Below, piece after piece: positions 60,591-64,000 of a stretch of DNA of 64,000 bases. The position numbers and the translations under genes were made by a program. Position 1 is the stretch's first letter; every line of letters begins with the position of its first letter. Source of the stretch: Vibrio mexicanus (GTDB lineage Bacteria; Pseudomonadota; Gammaproteobacteria; Enterobacterales; Vibrionaceae); contig NZ_JYJP01000029.1 in assembly GCF_001012815.1 (NCBI RefSeq), positions 62,001 to 126,000 of the forward strand, read 5' to 3'. The notes under the pieces are model-generated. The model was not told where the DNA came from and ran no database searches. It saw only the letters and a program-made list of their open reading frames with translations.

Positions 60591-61570
60591 TTACTCTTGC
60601 TCGGTATTACTTAAGCCCCAAACGTAGCAGAAACAAGTTGAATCTTGTCTTCGCCGAGGATGTCTTTCCAAGCAGGCATCACACCAGAGCGGCCGTATAA
60701 GATAGTTTCCGTTACGTCTGCACGTGAGCCACCAAACAACCAAACTTGGTCTGTTAGGTCTGGAGCACCCACAGCTGGGTTGCCTTTACCGTCTGTACCG
60801 TGACAAGCAGCACACACAGCAAAGCGAGCTTTACCTGCTTCAGCTTCTCGAACATTCACAGAGCGGCCTGACAGGCTAAGTGTGTAGCTTACCACTTCAC
60901 GTACGCCGTCTTCGCCAAGTACATCTTTCCAACCTGGCATTTGACCGACACGGCCTTGCATCAAGCTTGTTACGATAGCTTCAGGCTCACCGCCGTACAG
61001 CCACGCATCGTCAGTTAGGTTAGGGAAACCTTTTTGACCACGTGCATCTGAACCGTGACACTGAGAACAGTTTTGTAGGAACAAACGTTGGCCTACTTTT
61101 ACTGCTTCAGAATCCGCAGCGATTTCAGGAATAGGACGCAGAGTCGTGCCATCTTCCTGATAAGCTAGGCGCTTAAACGCTTCACCAAAGTAGGCTTCAG
61201 CATCGTCTAGTTCTTTCGCATACTGGTTCAACTGCTTGTTCTGCTGCGCTTTAGCAATAGAAGCTTTCGACTCTTCTAAAGAACGAACCGTTTGATCCGA
61301 GCTCTGCCAACCTAACACGCCTTTGAAATTACCCAATCCTGGGTAAAGGGTTAGATAGATTGCTGCGAAGATGAACGTACCTACGAAAAGATAAGTCCAC
61401 CACTTAGGCAATGGGTTGTTTAACTCACGAATACCATCGTATTCGTGGCCCATATCATCGCCTTCCTCAACACCCATTTTGTCTTTTAGGCACCACATCA
61501 AAAGAGCAGCACAGCCAAGCAGGGTACCAACGGTGATTACGATGATCCATAGACTCCAAAATGTAGTCAT
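60591..61570 (-). CDS. ccoP: cbb3-type cytochrome c oxidase subunit III CcoP (frameshifted at the C-terminus as written)
   Basis: This is the di-haem cytochrome c subunit. Two membrane helices lie near residues 5-25 and 57-77, and two haem sites are CSQCH and CAACH. As written the frame stops at 60611 with VSATFGA. One C (or T) near 60627 restores VSAYVWGLSNTEQE and ends at 60591, giving 326 residues, the usual length. The start overlaps the ccoQ stop (TAATG). Confidence 0.92.
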
Positions 61571-61743
61571 TACTTAGTCACTCCTTGATCTTCTGAAGAG
61601 GTTTTCTGCTCATCGGCAAAGATAAGGTTGGCCGCTTCGTCGAAACGCGCTTTACGGCTTTTGCCGTATGCCCACCAAACAATACCAATGAAGCTAACAA
61701 ACAACACTATGGTCCAAATACTGTGAATAGTACCGATATCCAT
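61570..61743 (-). CDS. ccoQ: cbb3 oxidase subunit CcoQ
   Basis: This is a 57-residue membrane protein with one helix (IHSIWTIVLFVSFIGIVWWA) and a charged tail (KSRKARFDEAA). It lies 9 bases after ccoO, and its stop overlaps the ccoP start. It is a small subunit that stabilises the oxidase. Confidence 0.9.
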   Translation of the reverse strand: MDIGTIHSIWTIVLFVSFIGIVWWAYGKSRKARFDEAANLIFADEQKTSSEDQGVTK

Positions 61744-61752
61744 AATCTCTCC

Positions 61753-62373
61753 TTACTTCATCGCATGGCCAAGAGACTGAAGGTAAGCGATGATTGCATC
61801 CATCTCTGTTTTTCCTTCAACATCTTTTGCCGCGTTCGCAATCTGCTCGTCTGTGTATGGCACACCGAACTGATTCTTAAATATCTCAAGCTTCTTCTGA
61901 GTATGCTTGCCATCCAATAGGTTTTCTTCTAACCAAGGGAAGCCAGGCATGTTTGACTCAGGAACAAGCTCACGAGGGTCAATAAGGTGAACACGATGCC
62001 ATTCATCAGAGTAACGACCACCTACGCGCGCTAGATCTGGACCAGTACGTTTTGAACCCCACAGGAATGGGTGTTCCCAAACGTGCTCGCCAGCCACTGA
62101 GTAGTGACCATAACGCTCAGTTTCTGAACGGAATGGGCGTATCATTTGACTGTGACAAACATTACAACCTTCACGGATGTAAATATCACGACCTTCCATC
62201 TCTAAAGCAGTATACGGACGAAGGTTTTCAACCGGTTCAGTCGTTTGCTTTTGGAAGATAAGAGGTGTGATCTCTACCAAGGCACCCAAGCTGATAGCAA
62301 AAACGATCAAGATGGCTAATAGGCCTACGTTTTTCTCAACTAACTCATGGCGATTTTTGGAATTATTGCTCAT
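61753..62373 (-). CDS. ccoO: cbb3-type cytochrome c oxidase subunit II CcoO
   Basis: This is a membrane-anchored mono-haem cytochrome c of 206 residues with an N-terminal helix ([19 protein letters not shown]). It has the haem site [11 protein letters not shown] and [31 protein letters not shown]. It accepts electrons from CcoP and passes them to CcoN. Confidence 0.95.
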   Translation of the reverse strand: MSNNSKNRHELVEKNVGLLAILIVFAISLGALVEITPLIFQKQTTEPVENLRPYTALEMEGRDIYIREGCNVCHSQMIRPFRSETERYGHYSVAGEHVWEHPFLWGSKRTGPDLARVGGRYSDEWHRVHLIDPRELVPESNMPGFPWLEENLLDGKHTQKKLEIFKNQFGVPYTDEQIANAAKDVEGKTEMDAIIAYLQSLGHAMK

Positions 62374-62384
62374 TCTCCATCTCC

Positions 62385-63812
62385 TTAAGCCGGTTGCTGA
62401 ATAGCTTTCAAGCTATCTTTAGGTGCAGCGATAGTTTTGTATGTGTTGTAAGCCATTAGGAACATACCTGAAAGGAAGATAAATCCACCAATGAAACGTA
62501 CTGTGTAGTACGGGTATGAAGCTTGTACAGACTCAACAAAACTGTATGTTAGCGTACCGTCAGAGTTCACTGCACGCCACATTAGGCCTTGCATTACCCC
62601 TGAAATCCACATCGCTACGATGTATAGAACCGTACCAATAGTTGCTAACCAAAAGTGAACATTGATCAGGCTTACTGAGTACATGCGTTCTTGACCAAAG
62701 AGGCGAGGTACTAAGTGATAAACTGAACCAATAGAAACCATTGCAACCCAACCTAACGCACCAGAGTGAACGTGACCAACAGTCCAGTCTGTGTAGTGAG
62801 AAAGTGCGTTAACTGTCTTAATAGACATCATAGGGCCTTCGAACGTTGACATACCGTAGAACGAGAGTGACACAATTAGGAAACGAAGGATTGGGTCATA
62901 ACGAAGCTTATGCCATGCGCCAGATAGGGTCATGATACCGTTGATCATACCACCCCATGATGGAGCAAATAACACAAGAGACATCACCATACCTAGTGAC
63001 TGAGTCCAGTCAGGTAGGGCCGTGTAGTGTAAGTGGTGCGGACCTGCCCAGATGTATAGAGAAACTAGCGCCCAAAAGTGGACAATAGATAAACGGTAAG
63101 AATAGACAGGACGCTCAGCTTGCTTAGGAACGAAGTAATACATCATACCTAAGAAACCCGCTGTCAGTAGGAAACCTACAGCGTTGTGTCCATACCACCA
63201 TTGAACCATTGCATCAACGGCACCAGAGTAAATTGAGTATGACTTCCCGTATGAAACAGGGATCGCCATGCTATTTACGATGTGAAGAACTGCGACAGTA
63301 ATAATGAAGGCTCCGAAGAACCAGTTCGCTACATAAATGTGAGAGGTCTTACGCTTAATCAATGTTCCGAAGAACACGACCGCATAAGCGACCCAAACGA
63401 GGGTAATAGCGATATCGATTGGCCATTCAAGTTCTGCGTACTCTTTACCTGAGGTTAAACCCAGAGGAAGAGAAATGGCGGCGGCTAAAATAATAGCTTG
63501 CCAACCCCAGAAGGTGAATGCGACCAAAGGGCCACCAAATAGACGTGTTTGACAGGTGCGCTGAACAACATAATAAGATGTTGCAAAAAGGGCACTTGTA
63601 CCAAACGCAAAAATAACCGCATTAGTATGCAGAGGACGTAATCGGCTATACGTCAACCACGGCGTATCAAAGTTTAGCTGTGGCCAAACTAATTGAGCGG
63701 CAATCAAAACACCTACAGCCATACCGACAATACCCCATAATATGGTCACCAGGGTAAATTGACGAACGACGGTATAATTGTAGTTTTGTTCAAGCTGCTT
63801 TTCTTGGCTCAT
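62385..63812 (-). CDS. ccoN: cbb3-type cytochrome c oxidase subunit I CcoN
   Basis: This is the catalytic haem-copper subunit for oxygen reduction at low oxygen. It has 12 membrane segments and His ligands, for example in [36 protein letters not shown] and [13 protein letters not shown]. The start at 63812 (MSQEKQLEQ) is preceded by GGAAG seven bases upstream. An ATG at 63818 is too close to that site. It is first in ccoNOQP. Confidence 0.95.
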   Translation of the reverse strand: MSQEKQLEQNYNYTVVRQFTLVTILWGIVGMAVGVLIAAQLVWPQLNFDTPWLTYSRLRPLHTNAVIFAFGTSALFATSYYVVQRTCQTRLFGGPLVAFTFWGWQAIILAAAISLPLGLTSGKEYAELEWPIDIAITLVWVAYAVVFFGTLIKRKTSHIYVANWFFGAFIITVAVLHIVNSMAIPVSYGKSYSIYSGAVDAMVQWWYGHNAVGFLLTAGFLGMMYYFVPKQAERPVYSYRLSIVHFWALVSLYIWAGPHHLHYTALPDWTQSLGMVMSLVLFAPSWGGMINGIMTLSGAWHKLRYDPILRFLIVSLSFYGMSTFEGPMMSIKTVNALSHYTDWTVGHVHSGALGWVAMVSIGSVYHLVPRLFGQERMYSVSLINVHFWLATIGTVLYIVAMWISGVMQGLMWRAVNSDGTLTYSFVESVQASYPYYTVRFIGGFIFLSGMFLMAYNTYKTIAAPKDSLKAIQQPA

Positions 63813-63967
63813 TTGCATGCTTCCAATTTCTAATTAACTACACTTTACTTCCAACACGACAGATGTCGTAATGCCACCCAAATCTGCAAAATTTGCCCAC
63901 TTAAAAACGAAGTTGAAAAATCTTGCCGATTTTAAAAAAAAGTGGCATTTTCAGCTCACGACTATAC

Positions 63968-63984
63968 TTGAATTAACAATTCAA
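63968..63984. repeat. Palindrome upstream of ccoN
   Basis: TTGAATT-AAC-AATTCAA is a perfect 7-3-7 inverted repeat about 155 bases ahead of ccoN. It resembles but does not match an FNR box (spacing differs). It could be an operator for the cco operon or the gene beyond the window. Confidence 0.35.
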
Positions 63985-64000
63985 TGACAGAGTAGTAACC

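Noticed and set aside
1..64000. CRISPR arrays, prophage, insertion sequences, tRNA or rRNA genes
   Set aside because: No repeat-spacer series, transposase or integrase reading frame, or recognisable cloverleaf or rRNA sequence was seen by eye.

Overview
The window is chromosomal DNA of a Vibrio species (Vibrionaceae, Gammaproteobacteria). This rests on gene content and order: a riboflavin synthase gene divergent from a NorM-type MATE pump, DUF3802 and DUF2960 proteins, nagK, a MobB-MoeA fusion, potABCD2D1, and the ccoNOQP-ccoHIS-fnr-uspE-ttcA series. I cannot name the species. No rRNA, tRNA, CRISPR array, prophage or insertion sequence was seen.

Layout: (1) 0-10.9 kb holds housekeeping and small conserved genes: exported ATP-dependent DNA ligase, norM, riboflavin synthase, fructosamine kinase, NlpC/P60 lipoprotein, a chemoreceptor, a sterol-desaturase-like enzyme, DTW tRNA-modifying enzyme and nagK. 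(2) 10.9-20.4 kb is a molybdenum/tungsten module on the minus strand (mobB-moeA fusion, mobA, tungstate-type ABC importer). It is divergent from a sigma-54-dependent response regulator, its histidine kinase and a membrane-anchored GNAT protein. The intergenic region has a strong sigma-54 promoter pointing at the importer. (3) 20.4-32.4 kb holds a membrane glycerophosphodiesterase, an MscS channel beside a large membrane AAA+ ATPase, the ABC-F protein YbiT, a DUF3015/DUF4105 pair and a second chemoreceptor. (4) 32.5-42.6 kb is a formate dehydrogenase locus: fdhD, DUF3305, DUF3306, a polyferredoxin, a TorD-like chaperone, a small Tat-signal protein, then fdhA, fdhB, fdhC and a small membrane protein. 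It would use the cofactor made by region 2. (5) 42.6-53.7 kb holds amtB behind NtrC and sigma-54 sites, a CobB-type sirtuin, a GGDEF protein, the polyamine importer potABCD2D1 and three envelope genes. (6) 53.7-64 kb is the microaerobic respiration block on the minus strand: cbb3 oxidase, its assembly genes, fnr with its own FNR box, uspE and ttcA.

One quality problem matters for any use of this annotation. Fourteen genes are split by 19 single-base losses. All are -1, and each is repaired by restoring one G or C, usually next to an existing G or C run. Affected genes are tupA, the histidine kinase (2), the glycerophosphodiesterase (2), the membrane AAA+ ATPase, DUF4105 (2), DUF3015, chemoreceptor 2, DUF3305, fdhA (2), amtB, the GGDEF gene, uspE, ccoI (2) and ccoP. 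I treat them as single genes with probable consensus errors, and give the span of the whole gene with the break positions.
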